Assembly: GCF_949628265.1 (NCBI RefSeq)
Contig: NC_088788.1
Coordinates: 1,426,001-1,490,000, forward strand
DNA length: 64,000 nt
Direction of reading: 5' to 3'
Source of the DNA: Cloeon dipterum
Lineage: Eukaryota > Arthropoda > Insecta > Ephemeroptera > Baetidae
The translations under genes were made by a program, and so were the position numbers. Position 1 is the stretch's first letter. The number at the start of each line of letters is the position of its first letter. The notes under the pieces were generated by a model that worked only from the letters and a program-made list of their open reading frames with translations, did no database searches and was not told where the DNA came from. Positions 11,001 through 22,959 of this stretch are shown here, piece after piece.

Positions 11001-13077
11001 ATTATTGCTGCTCTATTGGAATGAAACTGGCCTCGATTGAGGCTCTAGAGGAATTGAGTTGTCTCACGAACATGGTTGCGAAATATCCCAAAGCAGGTAG
11101 AATAATGAGATATTTCCAATTAAAATGAATTTGACACTTTGATAAACTCTTTTATCAGTCTACCCTGATCAATGTGGAAAGGATTTCTGGACATCTGGCA
11201 CAAACCGCGGTTGTCCAGGCGCTCACTTCTGGTGTTCTGACGACGAAAAATTAAACAAGGAGGAAATAGCCAACTGGAAAAACGGGCAAATGCCCTCGGA
11301 GAGTGCTGATCAGTGCATTTTTATTAATTTGTCAAATTCGACTTTGAATGAGACTTATTTGGGCACTGATTCTTGTACCAAGCAAAAACAGTTTCTCTGT
11401 GAAGTGATATTTTACAATTTTTTTTTATTCCACATTTTAATGTTTTTCGTTTCTATGTCTCTCAGGCCTTGCAACCGGGCAATAAATCGGTGCAAATCGC
11501 GCGCTCTTGCTCGGAAATTTGGAATGTGACTGAAAATGAAGTGAATGATATAATTATGAATCCAAGCGGCGACGTCGTCAACCAAAGACGCAATCTCAAA
11601 GTGCGGCTACGCAAATTAATTTGAGTTATTTTTAAAATCCTGTCTTTTTTGCTTCGCAGTGTTATCTAAGGTGCTGCGGCAAAAAAGGACACGTTGTAAA
11701 TATATTTCTTGAGTTCCCTTTTTTAAAATCAAATTAAATCTGATTATGGAAAAGATAAAAACCGGGTCGCTAGTGACGGATGAAATTTTGCGCAACTTGG
11801 AAGACTTGACGGCCGACGACCCGCAAGCCATGCAGGATGGCTTTCAAAATTTTGATTCCTGCACTTCCATTCGTAAGCTTATTACATGTGCAGAACACAA
11901 TTTCAAATCATTATTTTTTTGCAGAGTCCACCGACGAGTGCCACCTGATGGCCCAGATGTTCCAGTGTGGAAAGAAAAATGATCCAGACCTTACTTTAGA
12001 ACTCGTAACTGCCATCAAAGGAGACGCCACTGTGACTTTTAGAATTCTATTCATACAGAATTTTATCTTTTACTTTGTATTGATCAGGTTTCAGTAACTG
12101 CTGCAGGGGGAATTAAAACCGGCTATAGAGTATGTCCTGTGTATCCAGCAGCAAGTTGTGTACCAAATGTAATCTTGCTAATTTTAGACTAATTTACTGT
12201 AAGATTAACTAATGTTGATCTTGTAGCAAACATATATCGATGAACTTAAAAACACGGGATCATGTAATCAATTTACTTTTCTTTAACCAGACTCATTATA
12301 ATTTTAAATTTTAATATTGAGATAATGGACAATCAAAGTATTTATCATAACTAAATATATTTTAATTGTAAATTATGTTAAAAATTGGATTCCCCGTCTT
12401 TTTAATAATCTCAACTGGTCCATATCCATCTTTTCTTTTCATCAGAATAATATGTATAAAAATATTCATCGGGATTGTATTAAAAAAATATGTTTCGCGT
12501 TCACGGCAAAATTTAAATGAAAGATCTAATTTTTATTTCAGCATTGGGGGGAGGTGTCATGACATCATCGACTGGCAAAAAATACTTTATGAAATATGTC
12601 TTTTATGAAGGAATTGTAAGTGATTCAAAATTCAAACAGTAAATAAACGCATTAAAATAATGTTATTTTTCTAATTTTAGAACGCCGCTCAAGCAGAAGC
12701 AATCTACTGCTGTGCTCTTGGCAGCCACCTTGTCACTTTCGAAAGCTTAGACGATTTCAACGCTTTTATGCAAAGCTGGCAAGGTGAAAAATTCTCCTGA
12801 CATTTTGTTGATCAATTGGGAGCTGGAACGAATTAATATTATAGATGGTACACAACACTCTGCTATCCTTGGACCGACCTTCGACAACGGCGACGGCACC
12901 GACAGCTGGTGCTTGAACTTTAAAAAGATGCCTGTAGGAATGATCAAAGATGTCAACAAATTTTATCGCAACCAACTGTGGAACTCGACTATATTCTTCG
13001 GGCAAGCCTTAGACTTATACTCAGTTGCAAACGGAGGTGGGGCTCACCGAGTTATATGTGGCCCACTTCCCTACTAA
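8025..13077 (+). CDS. LOL1: secreted CTLD x3 - OBP - CTLD fusion protein (intact)
   Basis: Best-resolved copy: 26 exons with every phase matching, 940 aa. Exons: 8025-8081, 8453-8507, 8562-8682, 8742-8922, 8979-9029, 9185-9215, 9273-9425, 9477-9715, 9781-9831, 9887-9920, 10133-10197, 10264-10602, 10656-10718, 10777-10807, 10860-10924, 10979-11096, 11159-11403, 11466-11600, 11660-11695, 11755-11872, 11925-12031, 12088-12168, 12227-12263, 12542-12615, 12681-12783, 12845-13077. Residues: 1-19 signal peptide; 20-77 basic with CCGGSKC; 78-138 short Ser/Thr-rich; 166-296 CTLD1; 347-459 CTLD2 with GQPDN; 513-633 CTLD3; 634-765 OBP; 830-940 CTLD4 ending CGPLPY. Three-exon leaders lie before each CTLD. 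The mucin-like part is the shortest of the CTLD1-bearing genes. Role is inferred: secreted sugar- and ligand-binding protein. Confidence 0.88.
11466..12031 (+). other. OBP (PBP/GOBP-like) domain of LOL1
   Basis: Four exons. Cysteine pattern C-X30-C-X3-C-X42-C-X8-C-X8-C, the classic six-cysteine OBP spacing. Landmarks: SCSEIWNVTENEV at helix 1, CYLRCCGKKGHV with the CX3C pair plus one extra Cys, NFDSC, and DECHLMAQMFQCGKKNDPD, which resembles the CWK..DP end of free OBPs. It has no signal peptide, ATG or poly(A) site of its own. The cassette starts and ends in phase 0. In other insects OBPs carry small hydrophobic ligands in sensory lymph or body fluids. Confidence 0.85.
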
Positions 13078-13079
13078 TT

Positions 13080-14150
13080 TATCTCAATTTTGATCAAATT
13101 ATTCCAATCGTAGAAAACTTTTTCGATAATAATTGGATTCTAGACATTTTTCTATTATACGTGTGATTGATTTTGTGTTTGGTATAATATGATGTTTTGT
13201 TGCTTTTCAACAATATAAAAAATAGCTGTGTTCCTTATAATTACAGCTGCGGTTGTTGTTTGTATGACACAGATTATGTTTCAACTTAATTATAATTATT
13301 TTATGACTTTCATTTTGAGTCCTACCAAGATATGTTGTTTACTCTAATTCAAGTTTGAATGAATATAAATAAAGAACAAAATATTTTTGTTTGATTGCAA
13401 AAATTGGTCAATTATTAAAACACAAATGTCAGGGTAAAATAATCTAGCTGATGAATTTAGCATTATTCACGGCTATTATGTGCGTGTGAGGCGCGACCAG
13501 CGGCATGGCTCATTATGAATTATGAAATCACGCAGATTGTAGTGTGATATGGAACTAAAATATTTTAGAATACCCCAATTAGAATAGAATTTTGTAGTTT
13601 ACATTAATGGCGTTAACACAAAGACACTCCTGAACCACGGCGGAGTAAAAATGGCGAATTACAATAATAATAATTGTGCTTAAATCCTGGCGAAATCCAT
13701 TTTTCATCATGCAAACATTAGAATATACCGAGGACCGGATAATTGCAGCTTATCCACGTTTGCTCTTAACCGCGATTGATCGTGTCATCTACAGAAGAAG
13801 TTTCCGAAAAACACACATCAACCCTCTCACATTTGACCGGTTTTTAAACTGGACAAATGTTACTTGCTGTCCCGAACAGGAACACAACCCTGGCCTCCTA
13901 TATATATGAGGCAAAATAACTACTGTCATATTATTTGTATTATATATGATTTTCCAAATAAAGCCGATCGCTTTATATTGCCGTTGAATGAATTTTTTGG
14001 AAAATATTATTACGCATTGGGAAAAGTAATGGAAAAATTGGTGCTTCCAATTACGGGATGCAACAAAATAATAATAATATACTATATTCGTATATTCTGA
14101 TTATTCTAATATTTTTAATAAGAACTCTACAACGCCCATTTTTTGATCAC
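13080..14150. other. LOL1 3' UTR and spacer
   Basis: AATAAA at 13368-13373 is the likely LOL1 poly(A) signal. The block near 13480 with GCGCGACCAGCGGC is shared with the 3' flanks of LOL5 and LOL6. The rest is AT-rich with no supported gene. Confidence 0.5.
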
Positions 14151-14285
14151 AAAATTGTTCGGGAACACAGTACAGTATGACACCAATAGTTCGTCACACA
14201 TATAGCAGGACGTTCAGAGTTTCGCACTTCATACTGAAAACTGCCACTGTTTTAACAGCAGCTCTTTTTCAACATACAAGTCAAA
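14150..14285 (+). promoter_or_regulatory. Class B upstream block of LOL2
   Basis: Contains GTCACACATATAGCAGGA, then a TTTCGCACTTCAT start-like stretch about 25 bp on. The same block lies before LOL3 and LOL7, and it is unlike class A. CATATAG is a possible weak TATA box. Confidence 0.5.
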
Positions 14286-17200
14286 ATGAGGATTTTGGTG
14301 CTTTCAACAATCATATCAGTGCTAATAATTGTGAATTATCAGGTGAGCCTATTGATTAGAACAATTATTTTCTGGGTAAAATGTAAATATACGTTGTGAG
14401 ATGTGGTCATAGTGAATGTACCAAATTTATAAAATTTAGTTCGTACTTTGCGGCGGAAGAAGTCCTCAATTAAGAAAACGTTTAAATCCAAAAGGTCAGG
14501 GTTTGATCTAAAAAAGGGTTTGGTTTTGAAATACAAACTGGTCTCACGTTTAGAAAACCTGAAGCACTCGAGACGACCTTATATAATCAAGTGTTGTGGA
14601 GGTTCAAAATGTTCGGCATCTTTTATGCGTAATCCACTGCGACGTACGAGTGTATTCAAAACGAACACCACTCACCTTGAAACATCCAAAACTCAGTATG
14701 AATACCTTGTGAATGAGAAAAATGAAGCAATCTATTTAATATTATATTGATTTTCAGAGGTCTTTTTCAAACAACTAAAGCCACAGATTTCCGCAGTGCT
14801 TTAGAGCACACAAATTATGAAAATACGACAATCTCTGAAATTGATACAACCGTCTTCAAATCAAACACGGCCTTCTCTAAATCAGATACTTCCCCCTCTG
14901 AACCAAAACAAAATCCCATTGACACAGAAACCTTTTCCTCTACTCAAGGCATCACGTCATCAGAGACTACCGCCACGATTTTAAAAAGTGACACGACTAA
15001 ATTTATTGCACCTTGTACGTAAATTAAATTTACGAACCACGAATATATTTCTGACGTATTCAACAGCTCGGACGAAAGCAGAATCAACCACAGACTCACC
15101 TACAAGCACCTCACCAGCAGCAGAAGCGAAAACAACCCTGACCACTGCTGCGACAACCACAAATTTGGTCAACCCAACTGCAACATATTCCACCACCACC
15201 ACCACAACCACAACAACAGCTAAACTAATAAATGTAGGATCAAATTTATTTGCAGAAAGGCTTTTTTTAAATAAAAAAAAAAACGGTTTTTAGCTCGCTT
15301 GCGAACAGTCTCGGTGCGCAAACTTCACCTTCATCGCAAATCAGGTTTCAAATCTTTAAAAAAATTCAAAGAAGCGTTTAATCGAAATAGCACTTCCATA
15401 ATAAAACGTTATGTATATATCCACAAATTTAACACGTATTTATTCAGGGCGTATCATCAGTGATCAGCGCAAGCACGAGTAAGAGGAAAATTCTACCTTT
15501 GATGGTTTCTAAAATTTTGTACTTTTGAAATCAGGCAAGCTAATTATTAGAAACGGAATGACGTTTCTGTTTTCATCTGCAGCAGCGACTCAAGTTGACG
15601 CGGCAAAGAACTGCTTTTCGCGCAATTTGAATTTAATTTCTGTGCAGGACGTCTTGAAAATGAATCTTGTTCAAAAATTGCTTCAAGGTGTGTATTTTTC
15701 ATTTCATTTTTATTTTATTTTTATAACGATTCAAAGATTTTGGCGCTGCTTCTACCGTCTGGACGAGTGGCTCGAACGAAGGCAACATGTCGTGCCAAAA
15801 TTACGATTTGAGTTTCGCTTGGTGCAACCAAAAAAGAGAAAACGTCATTCCAGCGATCAAGCAAAAAATTAACAGTTTGGAAATTGTTCAAAAAGGACTC
15901 ACGGCGTCCATGCTTAACGGGGCTGCCGTCTTGAAAACGTCAGATTCTAATTCACTGTTTCCTTTTTTGTGCGAGGTAAAGACACTCGATTAATTTTTAA
16001 AATTAATATATTTTTGAAAAACTGATAAATTAGCCAAAAGGTGATTTTCAAGACTCTTGCCTCGCTCTTAAGTGCAACAAAGTCGTATGTTTCGTATTAA
16101 TTCCGACGTGTATCCATTAATTTATTTTGGAATTTATAGAGCACATTCTTTGACGCAAACGGGAATATTAAGGGTAAATTGTGAACCTAGAAAATAACGT
16201 ATTTTATAAAAGAAAAAAAATGAAAAATGTTAAATATAAAATTTATGTTACATTGGCTACTCCTACAAATATAGTAAATTAATAATAACGATCTAAATCG
16301 AATAACTTTTTGCAGCTATTATATAAAAAATTAATGCACAATCCTTTTTTAGCTAATTTATTCCCTTAAATTATATATATTCAGATGGAGAAAAGTATGA
16401 GAAATGGACACGCACCTGCGACATATTGTTCCTTTTTTCTGGCAAGCTTGTTAGTGTAAAATATTTGTTTTTATTGCAAAAATAATAATAAATTCTTTAT
16501 AAATCCTCAAAGGGCACTTGGCAGCAAAATTGGGACTTTTGTTGCAGATTAGGAATGCATCCTATTTGGTTTAGCTCTGCGTCCGATTTCGAGTGTTTGA
16601 GCAACATAACCAAAGCGAACTGGACGCTAAACTATAATTATTGGACGGCGGGACGCGCGATGGGCACCTGGGGAAGGTGGGCCTGGTGTCCAGGGGCCAT
16701 CGACCTGCCCGACTCTCTTTCGTGGGCTCCGGGACAACCGGACAATAATCAGACCAACGAGAATTGCCTTCATTTGCAAGTGACGAAAAATGCGAGCGGA
16801 ATAATTTTGTCAGACCGGAACTGCAGCCTCAAGTACGTCATGGCTTGCCAGGTGGGACGACATTTTTCTGTCCACGTTAATGTATTTTGCTAACATAAAA
16901 ATTCTGGATGGTTTCAAGGGTGACGCGTTGATGGCGTCCAATTGCAACAAGCCAAACTGTCCGAAGGAGTGTAGTAGAAATGCAAGATTTTCCTTGTCTA
17001 AATTAGGGCTCATATTTTTAAAAATATTTTTAAAACGTCATAGGAATCGATTTTCAAAAATGGCGTATTAAATGGTTAGTGATTTGAGCCAAATTTGAGT
17101 AAAAATAAATTAGAGCTTCGTCTTTTAGATCTATTTATTCACGGCCAGTGGAATGCCGGTTGTGGCAAAGATTATCTGTTTTCATCTCCTACTGTGAATT

Positions 17201-19336
17201 TTTATTTTAAATTTTATATTTTCTGTTTTATAAATTATAACGATTAGTTGGATTGGTTGGGCGCGTGGAATTATTGCTGCTCCATTGGAATGAAACTGGC
17301 CTCGATTGAGGCTCTTGAGGAATTGAGTTGTCTCACGAATATGGTTGCGAAATATCCCAGAGCAGGTAGAATTAGAATAATGATAATTCCAACCATTGAA
17401 ACGAGTATTTGAATTTCAAACTTTTATGAACTCTTTTATCAGTCTACCCTGATCAATGTGGAAGGGATTTCTGGACATCTGGCACAAATAGAGGTTGTCC
17501 AGGAGCTCACGTTTGGTGTTCTGACGACGAAAAATTAAACAAGGAGGAAATAGCAAACTGGAAAAACGGGAAAATGCCCTCGGAGAGTGCTGATCAGTGC
17601 ATTTTCATTAATTTGTCAAATTCAACTTTGAGTGAGACCTATTTAGGTGCTGACTCTTGTAACAAGCAAAAACAGTTTCTCTGTGAAGTGATATTTTACA
17701 ATTTTTTTTTATTCCACATTTTAATGTTTGTCGTTTCTGTGTCTTCAGGCCTTGCAACCGGGAAATAAATCGGTTCAAATCGCGCGCTCTTGCTCGGAAA
17801 TTTGGAATGTGACAGAAAATGAAGTGAATGATATTATCATGAATCCAAGCGGCGACGTCGTCAACCAAACACGCAATCTCAAAGTGCGGCTACGCAAATT
17901 TTTTAAATCGTGTCTATATTTTTGCTTCGCAGTGTTATCTAAGGTGCTGCGGGAAAAAGGGGAACGTGGTAAATATATTTCTTGAGTTTACTTTTTACAA
18001 ATCAAATTATATCTGATTATGGAAAAGATAAAAAACGGGTCACTGGTGACGGATGAAATTTTGCGCAACTTGGAGGACTTGACGGCCGATGACCCGCAAG
18101 CAATGCAGAATAGCTTTGAAAAATTTGATTCCTGCACTTCCATTCGTAAGCATTATTTGTGCAAACACAATTGCAAATTATTATTTTTTGCAGAGTCCAC
18201 TGACGAATGCAACACGATGGCCCAGATGTTCCAATGTGGAAAGAAAAATGATCCAGACCTGACTTTCGGTCTCGTAACTGCCATCAAAGGAGACGCCACT
18301 GTGATTTTTAGATTTCTATATTGAGACAGAATTATATATTTTAATTTGTATTCGCCAGGTTTCAGTAACTGCTACAGGGGGAATTAAAACCGGCAATAGA
18401 GTATGTCCTCTTTATCTAGCAGCAAGTTGTGTACCAAACGTAATCTTACTAAATTTAGACTAATTTACGGTAAGATTTACTAATATTTTTCTTGTAGCAA
18501 GCAAATATTGATGAACTAAAAACCACGGGAAAATGTAATCAATTTACTTTTCTTTCATCAGACGTATAATTTTAAGTTTTGATATTGCGACAATGGAAAG
18601 TCAAAGTTTTTATCATAATTAAATATATTTTAATTTTAAATTATATTAAAAGGTTCCCCGTCTTTGTAATAATCTCTCAATTGGTACATATACATACATT
18701 TTCTTTACATCAGAATATTTTATATATATTAAAGGATTTATCGTGATTGTATTAAAAAATATATGTTTCCCGCTCAGGGCAAAATTGAAATGTAACGTCA
18801 AACTGTTATTTCAGCTTTGGGGGGAGGAGTCTTGTTACCATCGAATGGCAAAAAATACTTTATGAAATATATCTTAGGAATTGTAAGTAATTCGGAAATT
18901 AAATAAATGCATCAAAATAACATTATTTTTCTAAATTTAGATGGACTTTCAAGCAGAAGCAGACTACTGCTGCAAACTTGGCAGCCACCTTGCAATTTTC
19001 GAAAGCTTAGCGGATTTCAACGCTTTTATGCCTAGCTGGCAAGGTAAAAAATTCTCTTGACATATTGTTGATCAATTCGGAGCTGGAACGAATATCACAG
19101 ATGCTAACGGCGACTTGACTTTCATTGGAGCGACTTTCGACAACGGCGATGGCACCGACAGCTGGTGCTTGAACTTTAAGAAGCTGCCAGCAGGATTGAT
19201 CACAGATATCAACACATTTTATCGCAACCAGCAGTGGAACTCGACTTTTCTATTTTTGAATCATAACGGTGCATTAAGAATAGTTCCGACAGGAATTGGG
19301 GCTCACCGAGTTTTATGTGGCCCACTTCCCTACTAA
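14286..19336 (+). CDS. LOL2: CTLD x3 - OBP - CTLD fusion protein (intact)
   Basis: Same exon plan as LOL1, with an extra Ser/Thr-rich exon (15067-15233), so the product is roughly 1,000 aa or slightly more. Signal peptide MRILVLSTIISVLIIVNYQ. The N-terminal segment carries the KCCGGSKC motif. Domains: CTLD1 15536-15975, CTLD2 16513-16851, CTLD3 17248-17687, OBP 17749-18300, CTLD4 18941-19336 (intron-containing spans). CTLD2 keeps GQPDN and ENCLHL. The OBP has the standard six cysteines and the subtype CNTMAQMFQC; its second exon ends GKKGNV rather than GKKGHV. No stop or frameshift was found in the exons read. Poly(A) signal AATAAA at 19618-19623. Confidence 0.85.
17749..18300 (+). other. OBP domain of LOL2
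   Basis: Four-exon cassette as in LOL1, phase 0 at both ends. Six OBP cysteines plus the extra Cys after CX3C. The subtype fits the DPD group (CGKKNDPD) shared with LOL1, LOL4 and LOL6. Confidence 0.82.
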
Positions 19337-19639
19337 TTTATCTGAATTTTGATTAAATTATTCCAATCGTAGAAAACCTTTTCGATAATTATTGGATTCT
19401 AGACATTTTTCTATTATATGTGTGATTGATTTTGTGTTTGGTATTATATGATGTTTTTTTGCTTGGCAACAAAATAATAAAAAAATGCTGAGTGCCTTAA
19501 AATTACAACTGTTTGTTGTTTGTATGACACGGATTATGTTTCAACATAATTTAAATGATTTTATGACTTTCATTTTGAGTCCTACCAAGAAATGTTGTTT
19601 ACTGTAATTCTAGTTTGAATAAATATAAATATAGAACAA

Positions 19640-21110
19640 GCGCTTCGCACTTGAATTCGGGGTCGGGGGCGAACTCGGATTCGCCCCCAAACCCGATCGC
19701 GGGCGGCGACCACCAGGCGGGGGCGCGCTGGAAACGCCGAGAAAACCGGCGCGGGGGCGACATCGTGGCGGTCACCCTGAGAAAGGTCGCCGTGGTGGTT
19801 GGGGGGTTGTGCGCCCCGGCGAGACGCTTCCGGGGAGGGTTCGCGCGCGAAAATCGCTTCACCGGTCCAATTGTTAGACGGCAAAAACCGAGGCGCTCCG
19901 TTCGAGGGTTACAGGTCGGGGGACCCTGAGAAAGGTCGGCCGGTTGCGTCAGGTTAAAGTGCTTGGTGAGCACTTTCGAATGAGGGCTCGTGGTCGACGC
20001 TGCGGCGAATACTCGAATTTTGGCAAAATAATGAATTAAAATGTGTCTTCGCGCTGGGCGAAACGCTGCACCACTCGCGAGACTTCAAAACGCACTTTTA
20101 TGCACTCTTAGTGAGACGAAGGAAGCGAAATGAATCGTTGCCGCCGGTTAAATGGCGTAGTAAAAGTGCTCAGGGTGGGCTACCTGATGAAGGTTGGTGG
20201 TTTGAAATGTGGGTAGCCACCGCAATGCAGCGTCAAACATGCTAAAAAAAACGCCAAAAACGCAATTAAATTCGGCCTGGGAATCGATCTCTCAGGTCGG
20301 GGGACCCTGAGAAAGGTCGTTTGGGCCCACCAGGTTAAAGTGCTCGGCGGGCACTTTCGAATGAGGGTTCGCGGTCGACGCTGCGGCGAATACTCGAATT
20401 TTGGCAAAAATCAAACCTCCTGCCGTGCACGCGTTTTGCACACCAAAAACCGAAAATCCGTTATAAAATAAATTTGGGCAGAGCTAGACAGCTGAAAATT
20501 CGGTTTCAGACACGCGCGCACGCACTCGTGTGTGTCCGATGGTCAAATTCGATGTTCAGCGCCCGGCGGCTCCACGGCGCCGCCGCGCGTATTCTCAGCC
20601 TGGCCATTATTTGCGTGCACGGCAAAACGCGGATTTTCAATGCTCCGCCGTAATTCGCCTATGGCCCGGATTTCCGCCAAAATCGGTTTGCAGGCACTGT
20701 TCGCCGATTAGAAGGGTATAGTATAGCAGTCGCGGCCGAAAACATTTTTTGCTGCCCGAAAACCCGAATTCAAATTCCCATGTTAAGCTTATGGGAGGCG
20801 AAAAACCCGAAAAACCGTTCCGCGCCGCGCGCCAAATGCTACTCCTCCGCGGTTGTTCATCCGATCAGGTCGTATTTGGTCTTAAAATGTTCGCAGATAA
20901 ATTACCCATCGCTTCTAGAGCGTTTTGCAAGAAATCTTGCTCAGGACCGGAGATATACCTGCCGAAAGGTACTCAGGGAACAAATGAGCAAATTTGCCCG
21001 TTTAATATCTTTTTCGCTATGGGGCGGAAAAACAGGGGAAAAAATAGACTCGTCTTGACCTCCCTTAGGTAGCCAAAGGGTTTTGAGGGTGATCTAGCCT
21101 CATCATCCCT
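19640..21110. repeat. GC-rich repeat island between LOL2 and LOL3
   Basis: Abruptly GC- and CpG-rich in an AT-rich array. It holds two close copies of one block (about 19905-20030 and 20286-20412): CAGGTCGGGGGACCCTGAGA, then AAAGGTCG, GCACTTTCGAATGAGGG and GGTCGACGCTGCGGCGAA. Weaker versions of the CCTGA-AAAGGT motif sit at 19771 and 20171. The layout resembles the repeats in the UNC-50 intron. Long open frames here run in several directions at once, as expected from GC-rich sequence, and resemble no protein I know. Confidence 0.6.
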
Positions 21111-21480
21111 CTTCCACCCCGCGTATCGCAGCGTAACGATAAAAATCACTTTTGTTATTTCTGCAACTTATTTCCAAAACTTTATTTGAAAAACTACCCC
21201 AAACTACCTCTTTTACCTCTTATAGAGAGTGACAAAATTAAATATAAAATAGACAAAACAGAAATTTCGTTGATTTTTACCAGTAAAAAATATCACCGAG
21301 AAAGTAGAAAGGCTAATGGGGGTTGGTATGCGATCCAGTTAACCCCCAGAAACCTATCAGCTATCTAGAGGAGGTAGAAACGATATACAGTTTTGGCAAT
21401 AGGGTTTCAAGTAAGGAGACACACCTCACCATTTGAAAAGCATTCTAATTTCGCAGCCACTTTTTTCCCAGAGTCAATTG
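21110..21480. other. Spacer, nothing recognised
   Basis: AT-rich sequence between the GC-rich island and the protease-like fragment. No coding, RNA or repeat feature could be supported. Confidence 0.3.
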
Positions 21481-21489
21481 TGGCTTCAA

Positions 21490-22163
21490 CTGAATCCTAA
21501 GGAATTGAGTTCATGCATTGGCAGCGAGCGTCGTGCACCCGAATAGTATGGACATGGAAAAGATCGCATGTAAAACCGTCTCAAACAAATCATCATCCGT
21601 CTGCCATCTTGGTCTAGGCGCTCACAAACCCATGAAAGACGCAAAGCAACCGTCTCTAGCTGGGAACGCACCTCAAATGGTACCAAAAATTTTTTTGTGT
21701 TTACCAGAAGACAAAATTTTAATTCCCAACTTGCATGTTAAGATGAGACCTCTAACGCTGATCAGCTTATCTTCACGGACGTCATCGTCCAGGAAAAAAC
21801 ATTTTGTCTACGATTCTACCCTGAAGTGAGCACTGGAAGGACAATGTGCACGTACGACACAAACGGATCTGGCATTTGCAGTGTACGCTTTATTCGCTTA
21901 TTTTTTGTCGCTCCTTAAAATTAATTTACAAATTTTAGCAAGAGGGACACGCCGGCGACCCCCTCACCATCACTGAATCGGACGGAGTGGAGACCCAAAT
22001 TGGAATCGCCAGCTTTGGTCCATCCTCTGATGTAGATGGCTGCGAAACGGAATATCCTAACAGTTCACCTTGGCTGGATCTATTTTTTGTCTGGATCAGT
22101 CGATATCCGCCCTTAAAACCGTTATATGGAATAAATCAAATAATCTGCATTTCAAACTTTTGA
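21490..22163 (+). pseudogene. Chymotrypsin-like serine protease homologue, 3' fragment, catalytic Ser lost
   Basis: Two exons at the 3' end join in phase: about 21742-21882 (FCLRFYPEVSTGRTMCTYD, NGSGIC) and 21939-22163 (QEGHAGDPLTI, then IGIASFG, GCETEYP, WLDLFFVWIS). This is the S195 region and C terminus of an S1-family protease, but the usual GDSGGPL reads GHAGDPL, so the catalytic serine is replaced. Upstream, 21490-21680 has ALAASVVHPNS and LGAHKP, which may be what is left of the His57 region, again without the histidine. The junction between the two parts does not keep frame. AATAAA at 22182 marks a 3' end. It is either a relic or the tail of a non-catalytic clip-type homologue. Confidence 0.55.
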
Positions 22164-22189
22164 CTTTCTAACTGCTTCTAAAATAAAGA

Positions 22190-22940
22190 GCAAAAAATAT
22201 AGCTGTTGCTCTAAATTCCGTGTGGCAAGTCTCGTGATTTTTTAACCGTCCATTTTATCATTTAAAATTGAGATATAAAACATTATAATTGTTTAACAAA
22301 CGTCATAATGTAGTAATTTGTGATTATAAGCTCTAATATTTTTAAAGAGACTTGCCGAAACAATAATAGGCCCTTATTTCCAATTGGTATAATTGACAAA
22401 AAGTAGCTGATTTTTGAAAAACCTGTCAATTCGATCACATCGTCTTTCAGAACAGCAAAAATGATATAAATTTAACCCAATTTTAATGCTAATGATAATT
22501 ATGTGACTTTTATTCTTATTACCAAAAATCTTATTAAATTATTAATTTACAGACTCCAAGCATGCGTTCATTTTAGGTAAACAAGTTGCCGCAGGAAGGC
22601 AATAAACCAAACACATACTTTCATATTAAAATCTCGCCGTGTCGCGTACGCCTTGCATTGGGAGGGAAACTGTGCCGCTGAACAGTCGTTCAGTGCGGGT
22701 TGCATAACATTCAAGGTTTTATACGTGCATAATTCGTCTTTTTCGTTGATTATTTTCTGTGAGTAGCACACAAAAATGGGCTCACAATTCAGAAGTATTG
22801 CAAGCTCATTGCATATAATTAAATTATTTCCTGCAGAAATTCTAACATAAAAAATATAAATCAAGTAATAGCATTCATATTCCAGAGCAGCGGTAAAGGA
22901 GGTAAAAATTGCAATAACTTGAGATGCATAATTATATCAG
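22190..22940. repeat. Array-unit intergenic block (copy 1)
   Basis: From about 22410 it matches 41905-42540, and in part 29100-29400. Shared pieces include GGGAGGGAAACTGTGCCGC, GTGAGTAG and CACAAAAATGG, TTCCTGCAGAAATTCTA and CAGAGCAGCGGTAAAGG. The block ends in what looks like the 5' end of a different secreted-protein gene (see 29400). It was copied together with the lectin genes. Confidence 0.6.
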
Positions 22941-22959
22941 GGCGTGGAACCTTGACCCT

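Noticed and set aside
19582-19973. Overlapping 100-124-residue open frames in the GC-rich island
   Set aside because: Several frames on both strands are open at once, they are Arg/Pro/Gly-rich and resemble no protein; this is what GC-rich repeat sequence gives by chance.
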